From: Cladobotryum mycophilum
Lineage: Eukaryota; Ascomycota; Sordariomycetes; Hypocreales; Hypocreaceae
Assembly (NCBI GenBank): GCA_036429605.1
Contig: CM071589.1
Coordinates: forward strand, 1,922,001 to 1,986,000
Reading direction: 5' to 3'
DNA: 64,000 nucleotides
Position numbers and translations under genes: made by a program. Shown here piece by piece: positions 33,588-45,723 of the stretch (its first letter is position 1; each line of letters starts with the position of its first letter). The notes beneath the pieces are model-generated. The model saw only the letters and a list, made by a program, of their open reading frames with translations. It made no database searches and had not been told where the DNA came from.

Positions 33588-34163
33588 GATGAAAGCATGC
33601 CTAAATTATGCAGCACAAGCATAGCATGATATTGCACATCTGAAGAATGGAGTTTGGCAGCAATGGATGAGGAGCAATTACTATGGAATAAATGTAAGTT
33701 GGAGAGAAGCATCGGTAATCTGAGCTTCTGTTTGGTCGTCGTCATTGCAGCTTCCAGCTTGGAATGGAGCTCCGCTCCGTAACGCCCATAGCGATATCGT
33801 TTGAGTTGCATATAAGCGGAATATGGTTAGATGCATAATTAGCCCCCATACCCAGGACACCATCATCACCCCACCAAGTTGGTCATCGTGAAGCCTCTCT
33901 CTTACATCTCTCGACTGATTTTGTTATGTCTGTTACTTTTTATTAATACTCTGCTTATTTTGCAGACTCATTTCACCATAAATATAAACTGCATCACATA
34001 AATGGTGTTGATAAGCTTCCACAACGGGTCAACGAGACTCTATTGAGCATTCTACCTTCTATCCAATCTATCCTAGTTGAAGCGTTTATTATCTCAACCC
34101 AGACACTAGCAATGCAGATACAGTGCAGACTAAGCTACCCCCACATTATTAGAGGATCCAAGA
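33588..34163. other. Intergenic, promoter of the UVRAG-like gene
   Basis: A 576-bp gap between two minus-strand genes. It holds the UVRAG-like promoter and the Nudix gene 3' end. No gene is seen. Confidence 0.45.
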
Positions 34164-34787
34164 TCATAGACTCTTCCGTGATAGCAAGTCCTCCGGGCTC
34201 GATGTCTGTTCGAACAGGTTGATGATGGGGAGGAATAGCTTATCGTTGGATGTCCCCGAGACGGCAGCCTTATTGATGTCCTTTAGGTCCTGCCAAGTCT
34301 TCCAATGCCAACCCTCACACTTGTTTGGCTCTAGAACCTGTAGTCGTTCGCTGTTAGTCGGTGTCTTGCGGATGGTGGGGGAAGACTACATGAGCCTGTA
34401 TATGACTCACCTGGGGCTCATCTTCAGGGTTGAGCATCTTGCAATGGACGAACAAGGTGATGTAGTGTTTGCCCTCAGTCTCGAATATGTCGTTTGTAAC
34501 GGCAATGATTCCATTTCCCTTCACTTTTAGGGCAGTCTCTTCCAGTGTTTCACGCTCTGCACAGAATGTCACATCCTCTTTGTATTCCAGATGGCCACCA
34601 GGGAATTGCCAGGTTCCTATTTCGGCTGTTAGAACATTATCATGTAGGTTAAATTGTGGTGGATTATTGTCCTCCACAAATTCAACATACCAGCGCCATG
34701 GCTGCCCTTTCGCTTGCCAACGAGAACTCTGCCGTTGGCATCAGTGATGATGGCAGCTATGCCAACCCTGGGGTTGAGCTCAGACAT
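34164..34787 (-). CDS. NUDT15-like Nudix hydrolase
   Basis: Three exons on the minus strand, 34787-34691, 34616-34411 and 34337-34164, encode 158 residues. Introns are gtatgt...aatag and gtgagt...tacag, and the phases join exactly. The Nudix box is GHLEYKEDVTFCAERETLEE, giving the GX5EX7REUXEE pattern; the usual following glycine is alanine (EETAL), as also in NUDT15 relatives. The N-terminal VLVGKRKGSHGAGTWQFPGG and later CEGWHWKTWQDL fit the same subgroup, which hydrolyses modified nucleoside triphosphates such as 8-oxo-dGTP. Substrate is inferred from family only. Expected to be cytosolic. No single exon is longer than 69 codons. Confidence 0.88.
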
Positions 34788-37700
34788 GGTGATAGTTTAT
34801 AGATATGATGAAGTAATTTATCCGATGGATAATGTCTCAAGTTGGTATTTTATGTTGCGCCGACAATAAAAAAAAGGCTGAATATGTTGAAAGAAACCAC
34901 TCTCTTATAAGTGTCAGTGTCGATATGTAGTAGATGTTGTTAGTTGCTATATCCGCATAATTATGCCCCGTTCTATGCTAGCCATTAAACCACGTTAGGT
35001 CAATCAATTTAATAAGTCCGCCTTTCAAAAGCCTATCCATTGATTTCTAGAAAGACGAACTTTGTCTTGGACCGCCCGTTCGTAGGCACCCTTTCGGCTC
35101 TGTTGGGTAGAGATCCATAAGCTGTCGGGTAGGTGATCGGGCGGCTGGTTTCAAGGTCGGGTCCTCAGTGCCCAAATATGGTGGATGGATTGGATCCATT
35201 CCCTTGTCCAGTACTGCTATGGCCACTGATGAGCCCCCCAGACTGGGCAGTAAACATCCACTATAACTCTCCATTCTCACTTGCTGTCCGACTTAGACTG
35301 GATACAGTGGCAGGGTAACTGATTCACTCTGAATGACTCTTCTAATGTCGGGTACCATCAATTTCATATATATTTCTACCAACCACAGAGTATGTTGATT
35401 ACCTTTTTCTTCTTTCTTTTCGCCATTGGACTTTATGCGCAAGTCGTTTCCTCATCCTCTCTGTTCATACTAGAGGTGTATTCTTCAACCGATCGGGCTA
35501 AGCTATTCTCTTTCATCTCCCTACCATACGTATGGCTTGGGGTGGCTTAGGAGAGCACTGCCCATCTAAATACCTACTTGCTCACTGCCTTAACCTTATG
35601 TTGATACTGCGCCTTCACTCCCCAACATCATTTGATTGATCATCATGATTGATACAAGAGTATAATGCTCCAACAGAAATAGTGGTACAAATACTTAATA
35701 GCATAGGGCCCCCCACAGTGTATCGTGGCCGATGATGCATCGCATTCTATGCCTAATTGTACATTGGCCTCCTAGCTAACGGACATGTGGTTTGGAGGCG
35801 ATGAAAATTCAACATGTCGCCCGAGGCAGACACAAGTATCATCTCACAGTGCTTTACATGGCTTATGGCATTCCCGACCTTAACAGTGGCGAGACTGGGC
35901 TGTCTTGTCTGTCTTTGTGCCGTCACGCCCGAAGAGTTTCGGAATGTTTTGTCGGAGATGATGTCGAGTGATGCCACGGAAGCGCCTAGGTCTACCCAGA
36001 GGAACAAATAGGATATTTTGTCTGAGAGGAATGAGGCGAAGATGAGAATACCGAGGCGGTGATGAAACTGTTTGACCATGTCCTTTATGAGAGAGGGCTG
36101 CTTTGCCTAGTAGAACGTTTGATCGGCATGCCTTGTGGCTGCTCCTAGCGCTCAGGGGCAAATCATTTCAAGTTCTTGTTAGAAAAGCAAGATCCCTATC
36201 CTACGGGAATGAAGCCTCACTTCGGTCGTTGGGAGGTAAGTCTCAAGGAAGTTGCTGCAATCTTGCGAGGTAAACCGGCTTCGGGCTATACATTGAATCC
36301 GTAAGTGCCATTGCACCAAGGTATCCGAGGCTTTTACCCAGGCTCAAATGTTGTGCCTGATTCTTGTTCGGTAGGGATACTCCACATCAGTGACAACCCT
36401 TCAGAGTATGCTACTTGCCCCTTAGTTGAGCCGAAGATTCTATAAAGTACATTCGTGTATTGTCGACCCTTTGTCAGGCTCTCGTCTGCCAATCCAAGAG
36501 TCGCCCCCTTTTCACCGCCATAAACCATGGTTGGCTGCAAGAAAGGAGAAAATTGGTTGAAAACTGAGATGTTCATCTACCTCTCACTGTGCAATTCGAG
36601 TCTCAAATGCAATGCCACGTCAAGGTTGACACAACTTACGACTCCGCAACCACCACTTGAGACTTGCCAATGCAACTTGAACGAGGATCGGAGTTCGCGA
36701 TAGTTCATGAAGACGGGAAGGGCGCGTCGATTGTAATAAACGGACTTTTCAGTGAGACAGTAGGACTCTGTAGTGAGACAATAGGTGTGGCTTGACAATG
36801 AGAATTACCACTGAGAAGCCTGGAGGCAGGAGTTGATGTTCTCAGATCTGGCCTTGGCGTCGATTTCATTCAGTCAGTCGTTTCTAACCGGGGCTTTATA
36901 GCTAGGAATGGGCGACTATTGGATTTAGAGGTAATGAAGGCAAACTGTCGATGGCGGACTAGCAATGGCAAACTCACCAAACTTGGCCGCTCATGGCTTC
37001 CTCCTTGAACAGCTTTATGACTAAGGGTACGTTGGACTATTGGACAAGATGAAGAATATACAATGTCTGACAATGTATCGGCCGAGAAGTAAAACACACG
37101 GCTTGACTCTTGGAACCTCCTCATTTATGTCTCAGGACGGTAGCGGTTCTGATTGCGTGACTCGAGACGGCAGTGCATGTCTAAGGTGGAGGAGAATGCA
37201 GAGTAAAGGGTGGCCATCCGAATAAGGCACTTGCTATTAGACAAATAACCGCAAAAGAAAAGCGGACAACTATCCATGTTCTCCCCTGTAAGCGCTGCTA
37301 TCTCAACTGTAATCTCATCTTCAATCAAGATAAGCTTTGCAGTTAGTAACCTTAAACCGTTGCACATATAGGTAGATCGTCTTGCCGAGGAACAAAGTGC
37401 ACGGAATTGGCGATGGAACACACTGTCTCCTATTCCACAGGACTAAGCACTTGTGTCGGCAATCCCCTGACCAAACCATTTTCGCTATATTCGCATATTC
37501 TTTTTCAGGGTATCTGCTCTGACCTCCCGAGAACCGATCTTTCCAACGAACCCTAGGATATTTCTCAAAATTACCGCTTTGGGAATGTGTAAGTTGCCTA
37601 TTTGGGACTTGCGAGATGAGGGTAGGGAAAACCCCACAACATCGTCAACAAAAAACCCTGAGACTTCACTTTAGAAGATTTTATCCGCCGAGACGATAAT

Positions 37701-38059
37701 GTTTCATTGCAGTGCTTCCCTTGCTCATGCGGCCCACTCAATAAGATCTATACCCAAATCCTGAAGTCGGGATTGAGATGTAAGTTCAAGGTCCGCAACA
37801 GGTCAGACGGCATCATTCGGCCGAGACACACACCCCAACAAGGTTTGCAAAGTAACGAAGTGGGTGCCCTGCAATCTCGTCATCTAGGACGATGGTCTTG
37901 GTTTTACTGCATGTATCTGAGGTAACTTGCAACCTCGGTTTGGAGGATTCTTCGGTTAGAAATGAGGATATATAGTCTCTGCGATCGCACAGCTATATTT
38001 TTCTTAGAACAGCATGTCCTGTCAACATTTCATCAAGAACCCTGACTTCCACCAACACA
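34788..38059. other. Gene-free region of about 3.3 kb
   Basis: I find no frame with family-like content on either strand. Composition is unremarkable, and no inverted or direct terminal repeats were noticed by eye. It may contain a decayed element or regulatory DNA, but nothing definite supports either. Confidence 0.45.
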
Positions 38060-39578
38060 ATGCGTGCCTCTGTCGCCTTTCTACTGCCTCTTGGCCTTGC
38101 TGCCGCTACACACCTGGACTTGGCCAAGATCAGGGCTGAGATTAAAGGTGAGTGAATTGCACTCAAGACAGAAACATCATAGAGTAATACTGATTCTTTT
38201 CTCGATATCCAGAGAAAGCCGATGCTGTCATCGCCAACACCGTTCCAAAGGTCGTTCCTTTGTTCAACTTTCTGGCACTCACCAGATCTGGAGAAGTTCT
38301 GTATCAAGCGACTGCTGGAACTAGGCAGTACGGTTCAACTGTGCCTCTGAACTTTCACGATGTAAGTGGTGGTTTCATTCATACACGATTCATGACGAAA
38401 GGTGGACAGTAGCTAATAGCTCAGTTCTTCTGGCTTGCATCGCATACCAAGATCCTCGGAATGATGTCCCTCATGAAGTGCGTGGACTATGGACTCATTC
38501 GTCTCGACGATAGCGTTTTGGGGCTTCTGCCAGACCTGGCCAAGGAGCAAGTGTAAGGACTCACTGACTATTGAGTAAAATGATTCATAACTAACGATAC
38601 TAGTCGGATGAAACCCAATGATCCCAAGTCACCTACACGATCTCGAGTTGGTGACATTACGGTTCGAAATCTGCTCACTTTCACTGGCGGAAACGCGTAT
38701 CCTGTTGTCGATTTCCTTGCAACGCTTAGCCCTGCCACTATCGTTACTGATCCTGCCCCTTTCTTCCCTAATAACAGGAGCGTGTATGAAGGCGCGCATG
38801 CTGCTGACCCGAACTGTGTCTGGCGATATGGTGCGGAAGCAGATTATGCCGGATTGCTCGTCGAGAAGCTTACTGGTCGTTCGCTGGGCGATTTCATTCA
38901 GCGCCACCTCTTGACTCCTGCCGGTGTTTCCCCAGAAGAGTTCAGCTTCCGTCCTAACAAGGAGCAAACAGCAAGGCTTGTGGGCCAACATGTTCGAGTG
39001 GATGCTAAGACGATTGTGCCGCGAGGTCCCATCTACAACACCACCAATATCCAGTTCGAAAGTGCGGGAGCCGGTGGTTTCGGTACTATTTCTGCACTTG
39101 CAGAGGCCTTGTTGCCATTTGTGAACAACGGAAGACACCGTAAGCAAGACCCTCGAAGATGTGCTCGTAGAAACATGCGCTGACCAATTTTTGCAACATA
39201 GCCAAGACTGGAGCTCAGATCCTTAGCCCTGAGATGACCAAGGAGGCCCTTTCACCACAGCTTTCTCAGGCTGAACTCGTCAACGGTCTTAACCAGCCTA
39301 CCCAAGCAGCCAATGATGGTGGACTCTTCTTCCCCGGTACCGAGAAGCAGTGGGGTCTTGGGGCGATGCTCTTCCCCGCGGGATTCGACACTGGCCGCGG
39401 CAACGGAACTTTTGCATGGGCTGGCTTCTCCAATACGAACTGGCATACCGACAATGAGAAGGGAGTGGTAATGCTCGGCTGGAGTTCGTTTATTGCCCAA
39501 GATGATCCCATCTTCAACGCCCAGGTCCGCTATCCGATTGAGAAGATCATCTATGATATCATTGGCGAGGGCTTCTAG
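38060..39578 (+). CDS. Secreted serine hydrolase of the class C beta-lactamase/esterase family
   Basis: Five exons, 38060-38147, 38213-38361, 38425-38552, 38604-39139 and 39202-39578, encode 425 residues, all introns GT...AG with matching phases. The N-terminus is a signal peptide (MRASVAFLLPLGLAAATH). The catalytic SxxK motif is SHTK, serine 85 and lysine 88. The second catalytic tyrosine is probably Y197 in WRYGAEADYAG, the position equal to the YxN-type tyrosine of EstB/LovD-like acyl enzymes. FHDFFWLASHTK and LLTFTGG fit the same family. Members act as esterases, transesterases or peptidases, not usually as true beta-lactamases. Its predicted export suggests an extracellular substrate. 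Neighbouring genes give no further hint. Confidence 0.88.
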
Positions 39579-40297
39579 AGCCATTCTCTCTTATCAGATA
39601 ACCACTGAACATGCCATTGATCTTCATCTCATCATGATTGGGATGGAGAGAAGAAGGGGAATGAGGGGAGAGAGGGGAGGAGTGAGAAGGTTGTAGAGGG
39701 CAAACAAGGATGGGGGCAGGTGTGGTCTGCCGGCTTACTAACGGCAACTTCCCTTCTCAGGGCAACAACATTTTGTTCCGCCTCAAATTTGTACTTTGTT
39801 TTTTTCTACTACATAATCACCTTTAACGTACCAAATATTCAATTTTAGGAGAAATTTGTTGAGCCACTACAAAATGGATATTGTCTCAGTCTTCATTCCT
39901 AAAACCAACCAATCATCTCTTCTAGATTGACTGCCTGCCATCATCCTCATATCTTGTAAAAAGTTGACGGTCGGCTCAGAAATGGGCCATTCAGGTCTTC
40001 TGATCCCACCAGGTTTTCTACTCATCACGCTTCAAGCCTTATCATAAATACAACGAAGCAGTTGCTGTGTTGGCGGTGTGTGAGCCGCTACAAACCAAGA
40101 TAGCCAGGCACCAACGGCCTTCTCTCCACACTCTATGCGAACAACCAACACTGATGGCTCAAGTCAGTTTAGCCCCTCAATCGCCGAAGGGGCTATATAA
40201 ACATCGGGTTTCCATCAAGCAGGATTCATCTATGCCTATTTATTGGGCACAAATGAACCCATCACAGCAGGCTTGACTGCAACCACCAGTGATCACA
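39579..40297. other. Intergenic between hydrolase and DUF4246 gene
   Basis: About 0.7 kb between two plus-strand genes. A GA-rich stretch lies near 39640-39690. No gene is seen. Confidence 0.4.
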
Positions 40298-42319
40298 ATG
40301 CCCGAGTATCCTGGGGCCGGGCGCAATCTGCGTCTAGAAATCGACTGGAACAAACTACACTACCCCATCGGCCACCCAGGATGCAGAGGTGCCAATTCAG
40401 ATATGTTGCTGGTTCGCGAAGTAGCCATGATGGCCTTCATAGAAAAAATCACTGACAAACCAGATTGGCACTTGAAAATCTTTGATCCTGAGATCACGGC
40501 CAAGTATACCGAAGAGGCTCTGAACTGGCCCATAGACGACTTATATGATCACATTTCCTTGGGTGGTCGCCAAGAGCGATCTGTCTCAACCATGTTCAAT
40601 GAGAAGACCATTGACTACGTGAGTATATTTCATGATACCGCTACCCAGATATCGTCATAAAAGCCACAAACTCATATCGCACCAAATCGCAGTGTATTCG
40701 CGAGCTCAGAGCCAAAGCCACATATTTTAAGGTAACCGGTATGATACCAACATTAGACGCATGTTACACCATTGTCAAGTCGGATGTGCTGGTCGACGAT
40801 GGCTTACGTGAGGAGTTGCGCGCTTCCTTTGATCGTCTCAGAGTCGAACAGGCAAGCAACCCGGATTGGCATCCCCACAGTGGAGAAATGGTGCAGGACC
40901 TAGTCCACCCATCAATGTACCCATTTGTTTACGGTCGAAGTCCTTTCGTTGCTGATGAGGTCGTGGGAGTCGATGATGCCATTGACAAATGGGCGGGCAA
41001 AGGAGACATACTACCTAAACCTCCATTGTCTGAGCAAGGCCACGGCACCGTTCTAGAGAATTCTTGGTCTACAAATTACCAATGGCTCCCATCAAACTTA
41101 CGATTCAAGGAGGAAGGCGGTGTTGAATTCACAAGCTATATCAACAATTTGCATCCAGTCAAGCATCGGGACATTTATCATACCATCGAAAAACTTATCA
41201 ATGAAGTACTGCCAATGTGGAATCAGTGCCTCGCGCGATACAAGTCATGGGATGAACGCATTGGCCCGGGACATTTAGTCCCACGATTTCCAATTCCTGA
41301 CCGTGTAGAGTAAGTTCCTTCACTCAACCCCTTCATAGCTGATGACCCTGTCGTTGCTGATTCTTTGTATTTATAGCGACGATGATGAAGAGAATTGGGA
41401 CCCTCCTAAGCCTAGAAAATCGACTTCTGACGAAAACTGGGAGCTGTCCAATGATGAATCTGACGACGATGGCCCTGAATTAGCCAGATGGGTACAAACC
41501 CGAAAAGCAGTGCAGCCTGAGGTTGGCGACTACGAACCAGAACCTGGAGACTATGTGATTCAGGAAGCCCACCGGCTAGAGACACTGTTCAAGGATACTG
41601 GTCTTCAAGTCATTGTGAAGATTGCCTCTATTGAACTAGGGTCTTCAAAACCTGTGTTTCCTCTAGGAAGTTGGCATATTGAGGGTCAAATGAACGAGCG
41701 TATTGTTGGCACAGCGCTCTACTATGTCGACTCGGAGAACATTATGCCTACTCAGCTACAATTTAGAATGTCAACAGATTGGGAGGACATACAAGACTGG
41801 TATGGTGCCAGCAATGATAGGTACCAGTGGCTTGAAAGAGTCTACGGCACCAAGTTTAGCTCTTACGACGATGGGCGTTGCCTGCAGAATTACGGACTTG
41901 TCGATACCCGCCCTGGTAGATTATTGGCATTCCCTAACGTGTTTCAGCACCGTTCCTCTTGGATAGAGTTGGACAATCCATCAAAGCCTGGGCGTCGGAG
42001 CTTCATCGCCCTCTGGCTGGTCAACCCTGTCACTCGCATCATCAGTACGGCCAACGTCCCGCCACAGCGAGAAGACTGGCTCGCTGAAAACGCTTTCGAC
42101 AATGGCACAGGTACATCTAACGCAGAGAAGAATTCTCGAATATATCAGCTACCAGGCGAGCTCACAGAAATGGTTCATGAGGAAGTGCGCAACAGCCGGT
42201 TAATGGGAGATGAAGAGGCGAAGGAGCATCGGCTGAAATTGATGGAAGAAAGGACAAACTTCCAGGAAAAGTCACACAAAGAGTGGCAACAGAGAGATTA
42301 CAACTTTTGTGAGCATTGA
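40298..42319 (+). CDS. DUF4246 protein, probable Fe(II)/2-oxoglutarate oxygenase fold
   Basis: Three exons, 40298-40618, 40693-41309 and 41377-42319, encode 626 residues with clean introns. It matches the fungal DUF4246 family (PF14033): MNEKTIDYCIRELRAKA-like region (here FNEKTIDYCIRELRAKA), TYFKVTGMIPTLDACYTIVK, STNYQWLPSNLRF, SYINNLHPVKH, and the C-terminal LGSWHIEGQMNERIVGTALYY with GRLLAFPNVFQHR. The HxE in SWHIEG and the distal histidine in FQHR resemble a double-stranded beta-helix iron site, an inference. An acidic insert (DDDEENWDPP to DDDGPELARW) sits mid-protein. The biological role of the family is unknown. The start is the ATG at 40298, giving MPEYPGAG. Confidence 0.87.
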
Positions 42320-42524
42320 TAGTACGTCAAGGATGGTTCCATGAATCTTTGATGGTTTTCCCTACCAGAGCTTGGTGACTCGGGGTGTGGCGGTACACGC
42401 TTGATTCAAAGATGCACGAATAAATTATATTAAAATATTAAGCAGTCGTTCAACGAGGCTACAGTCTATTACATTCAGAGTGCAGAATTGGATATACTAT
42501 GAGGCTGAAAAGAGAGTTGCTATC

Positions 42525-43145
42525 TTAGGAGTCATCCTTTCCAATCGGTGCTCCGTGTTGCCTCCTTCTTGACTTTTCATATATCGACAAACAAGTGATG
42601 AATACCATGACATCAAAGTCATCTCCCCTATCTAAATGAATCTGCAAAACACCACACTTTTTAAAAGAAGGCGTGCTCCTAAACGTAGCCAGTACTTGAT
42701 TCGTCTCTGCATCGAGAAGCTTGTAGTTTCGCATGCTCAGCGCCCTTGGTTTCTCGCCTAGGACTTTAGCCGAGTGCGTGCGCTTCCACACAAACTCGCT
42801 CCTCTGGTCGTTTTGACCCAAGTGCAGGCGATGCTCTGATGCGTTGCGGGTCTGCATCGTCAAGTCCTCCCATGTGATGGATTCTTCGGCGTCCGGATCG
42901 CCGAAGCCGATTTTGAAGCCGGATGCGAGACGGAACATGTAAGATACTGCGACCACGGGGCACCTGTTGGAGTTTCCCCGGCGGAGCACGAGATCTGGTG
43001 TTTTAGAGGAGATGCCGGATGATTGGGCGGCGTAGTAGAGTGGCTCGCCGGAGGAGGTGGTGATGTCGTAGTGTTTGGTGTAAGAGGTGCGATTTACCTG
43101 GAAGATGCGGGATGAGGGAGCGGGTTCTGTCTCTGGGCTTGACAT
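42525..43145 (-). CDS. Tubby-like/LURP-fold small protein
   Basis: A single-exon frame of 206 residues starting MSSPETEPAPSS. The frame could extend upstream, but this ATG gives the usual short acidic N-terminus of such fungal proteins. The pattern of alternating strands (YTKHYDITTSSGEPLYYAAQ, then PDLVLRRG, FRLASGFKIGFGDP, FVWKRTHSA, NYKLLDAETNQVLATFRS) fits the tubby C-terminal-like fold found in many fungal hypothetical proteins. Function is unknown; lipid or membrane binding is a family-level guess. It is convergent with the DUF4246 gene, about 200 bp between stops. Confidence 0.62.
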   Translation of the reverse strand: MSSPETEPAPSSRIFQVNRTSYTKHYDITTSSGEPLYYAAQSSGISSKTPDLVLRRGNSNRCPVVAVSYMFRLASGFKIGFGDPDAEESITWEDLTMQTRNASEHRLHLGQNDQRSEFVWKRTHSAKVLGEKPRALSMRNYKLLDAETNQVLATFRSTPSFKKCGVLQIHLDRGDDFDVMVFITCLSIYEKSRRRQHGAPIGKDDS

Positions 43146-43608
43146 TTTGCTAAAAAGGCTCCTGGATTCAATTATTGATGGTGAATGTTGTTCAACGACG
43201 ATGGAAGTTGTGTGGCATGATGAGGGCAAGTTTGGATGCTTATGTATGTATATATATATTATATCCATGCTCTCAGTCATGAGGCGATAGTAGACCAACA
43301 GTTCGGATATGTTGCCGAATTATTATCCATTCCAGGCAAAGCCTGTTCATCCTAGCTAATCGCAATTAACATGCTCTCTCATGGCCTGTTTCTCATTAGA
43401 TTATTTCTGTCCAAGCTGAAGCTCAGCTCAAGCACTACCCCAGATTTGACACCGACAGGGAAATGCAAAGTGTGCGGAGCAGGGCGGATGCGATGAATAC
43501 GAAATTCCATTTCTACGCATTTCCAACGGTTTCCGCAGCCTATGAGTAAAGGCCTTTTGGTGCATCGTCGACTATTGCAAATAAATACAAAATGGGTCAT
43601 CTCTTCCT

Positions 43609-44508
43609 CTACAGTTTTGGGAAGTAAAATGAACTGCTCACGCCAGCATCGACAGTGAGTATCGTCCCCGTAATCCATCTCGCCTCCCCTCCCGCCAAAA
43701 ACCGGGCAGCAGTCGCGGAATCCCATGCATTTCCTTCTGTTTGCAGCAGGCTCTGCATCCGCCTAGACTCTCGCGCTGCTTCAGTCATGCCCTCTGCCGC
43801 CACCATGGGCGTGTAAAGAAAACCTGCATCCACCCTTTATTAGTACCTTGAGTGTCCCCCCAAAAAAGTGAGGATGGATGAACGTACCTGGACACACGCA
43901 GTTCACTCTAATACCATCTGTTCCATGGTTCGCCGCCATGGACTTTGTCATGTTCACGACTGCGCCTTTACTGGTTGGATAGAATAAACTCGTCGTCCCG
44001 CCCTGCAGTCCAGCTATTGATCCCATGTTCACAATGCTCCCCCTTATACCCCCTCATCACGCTCATTCCTTAGCATGGCTTGTATAGCATACTTGGCCAT
44101 GAGCGCCATACTCGTGACGTTCACGCCCCAACTCCTCGCCCACTCCTTCTCATCAGCCTCCACCGCCGTGCCCTTTGCTCCAAAGATGCCCACGTTGTTG
44201 ACTAGGATATCTAGTCTCCCATATTCCCTTATAGCGGTAGCGACTAGGGCCTCACATTCCGAGTCGCTACTCACATCTGCGCACACGGCGATGGCTGTTC
44301 CGCCTTCTTGGTGGATCAAGTCCTCAGTGCGTTGGGCGGATGAAAGGTCGAGATCGGAACACATGACGGAGGCACCATCTGAGGCGAGGAGGATGGATAT
44401 GGCACGCCCATTGCCGAGACCATCGCCTTGGGAACCCGCACCGGTGACGATGGCCACCTTGCCAGTGAGGCTGCGTGAAGGTCTCGGTGGGAGGGGCGAG
44501 TGAGGCAT
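43609..44508 (-). CDS. Short-chain dehydrogenase/reductase, one frame break
   Basis: A classical SDR. It starts at 44508; the cofactor motif is VAIVTGAGSQGDGLGNGRA near residue 18, followed by LVNNVGIFGAKG (NNAG-like), the catalytic serine in VNMGSIAG and the YxxxK in FYPTSKGAVVNMTK. The frame breaks in a run of five C at 44049-44053 (plus strand). One more base gives EGGIRGSIVNMGS, exactly the expected strand. One intron follows: donor gtacgt after 43888, acceptor at 43824-43825 (gatgcag), joining CVCPG to FLYTPMV, the standard SDR segment. The last exon is 43823-43609 and includes ARFLAGGEARWITGTILTVDAG. Expected to be an NAD(P)H oxidoreductase with unknown substrate. Confidence 0.85.
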
Positions 44509-45012
44509 AGTAAATACAAAAGTGCTGATAGGTATTTAGACAAGGCGAGTGAGGTCTTTTAGATTATGTATTGCGTACGACGATTCGATATTTATCTTAG
44601 TGATCAGTAACTAGATATGCTGTTTACTTGTTATCCAAGTGAAGAGGTAGGTATTCTTTTCTTCCAAGCATAATAGGGGGCCCGGGTTATTCCCCTACGC
44701 CACATCATTAATGCGGTGTAGTCATTCAACCCAACCAAGGCCCCATGTAGTATTTCCACAATGACCCTTACAAGCAGCATGCAAGTCTCAAAGACAATAG
44801 CCATTTCCAGGCAAGATTGACGATATCGGAGAGGGGAGTTTCGACTTCTCAAACACCTACTGCCTACCCTATAGAGAGACGCACGGCAACCCCCACCCCC
44901 ACATTTGTATGCCCCCACCAAGCCCACTCACCCCCACCAGGCTTAAACTGCGTCATTTTCGTGAGACCCGCATGAGAGAAAATAACTCACCAGTCATCAC
45001 AACAAGCTCAAA

Positions 45013-45124
45013 GGCACTTTGGCCGAGTGGTCTAAGGCGCCGTGTTCAGGTTCATCTGAAGCGATTCAGAAGATCCGACTTCGCGGTCTAGTAATAGGCG
45101 TGGGTTCGAATCCCACAGGTGTCA
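45013..45124 (+). tRNA. tRNA-Leu (CAG) with intron
   Basis: The acceptor stem pairs GGCACTT with AGGTGTC, and the D-arm is TGGCCGAGTGGTCTAAGGC. The anticodon stem is CCGTG/CGCGG, with anticodon CAG at 45047-45049. A 30-nt intron lies at about 45051-45080, one base after the anticodon, the standard site. A class II variable arm (TCTAGTAATAGGC) precedes the T-arm GTGGG-TTCGAAT-CCCAC. The discriminator base is A at 45124. CCA is not encoded, as expected in eukaryotes. Confidence 0.95.
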
Positions 45125-45723
45125 TTCTTTTTGCCCACCTTCTCAACTGATATCTGTTCTTACTTTTTTGACTTCTAACCTCTAGGTATTGTTCCTCATC
45201 TTCCCCATTTGTAACAGTCAACGTGAAACAGAGGTTGGAAACTTTGAACTACATGGATGGGGCAGGTCATTTGTTGAAGGGCTGATTTGCTGCTCAGGTT
45301 GGATGGTTCTGTGGCCATTCGTGAATATTTGCCATCACAGTTCGGACACTTTATGTTATTTTGGTTGCCCAACAAGTACAATTACTGATTGTCTAAAACT
45401 AGATCCCCCATGCTACCGCCAGGACTCCGATGTGATCAGCATCACTTGAGTGACCACGCACACCAACAGATGATTGAATCAGATGACAATACAGTGCCTC
45501 GTTACGTACGGAGTATATAAAGTCTATGCTCGCACTTGGATGCCTTTTCATCCATATCATGTGTTCGTTTAGTTTTTGGGTGGGGTAATGGGAACACGGG
45601 GCGAATGGGCTGAGCATTCGGATGGGGGTTATTATGAGCTATATTTCTCTCGTGTGTCAGTACTCTTAACTGGGACGGGATAATACAATTACAGGAGAAA
45701 AGAAGAGAGAAGGGGAGGTTCAC

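Noticed and set aside
34788..38059. Transposon remnant
   Set aside because: No terminal repeats, target-site duplications or transposase/reverse transcriptase motifs were visible.
43824..43840. Alternative acceptor (aaag) for the dehydrogenase intron, suggesting another frameshift
   Set aside because: The acceptor gatgcag a few bases further keeps phase and gives the standard CPGFLYTPMV, so no extra break is needed.
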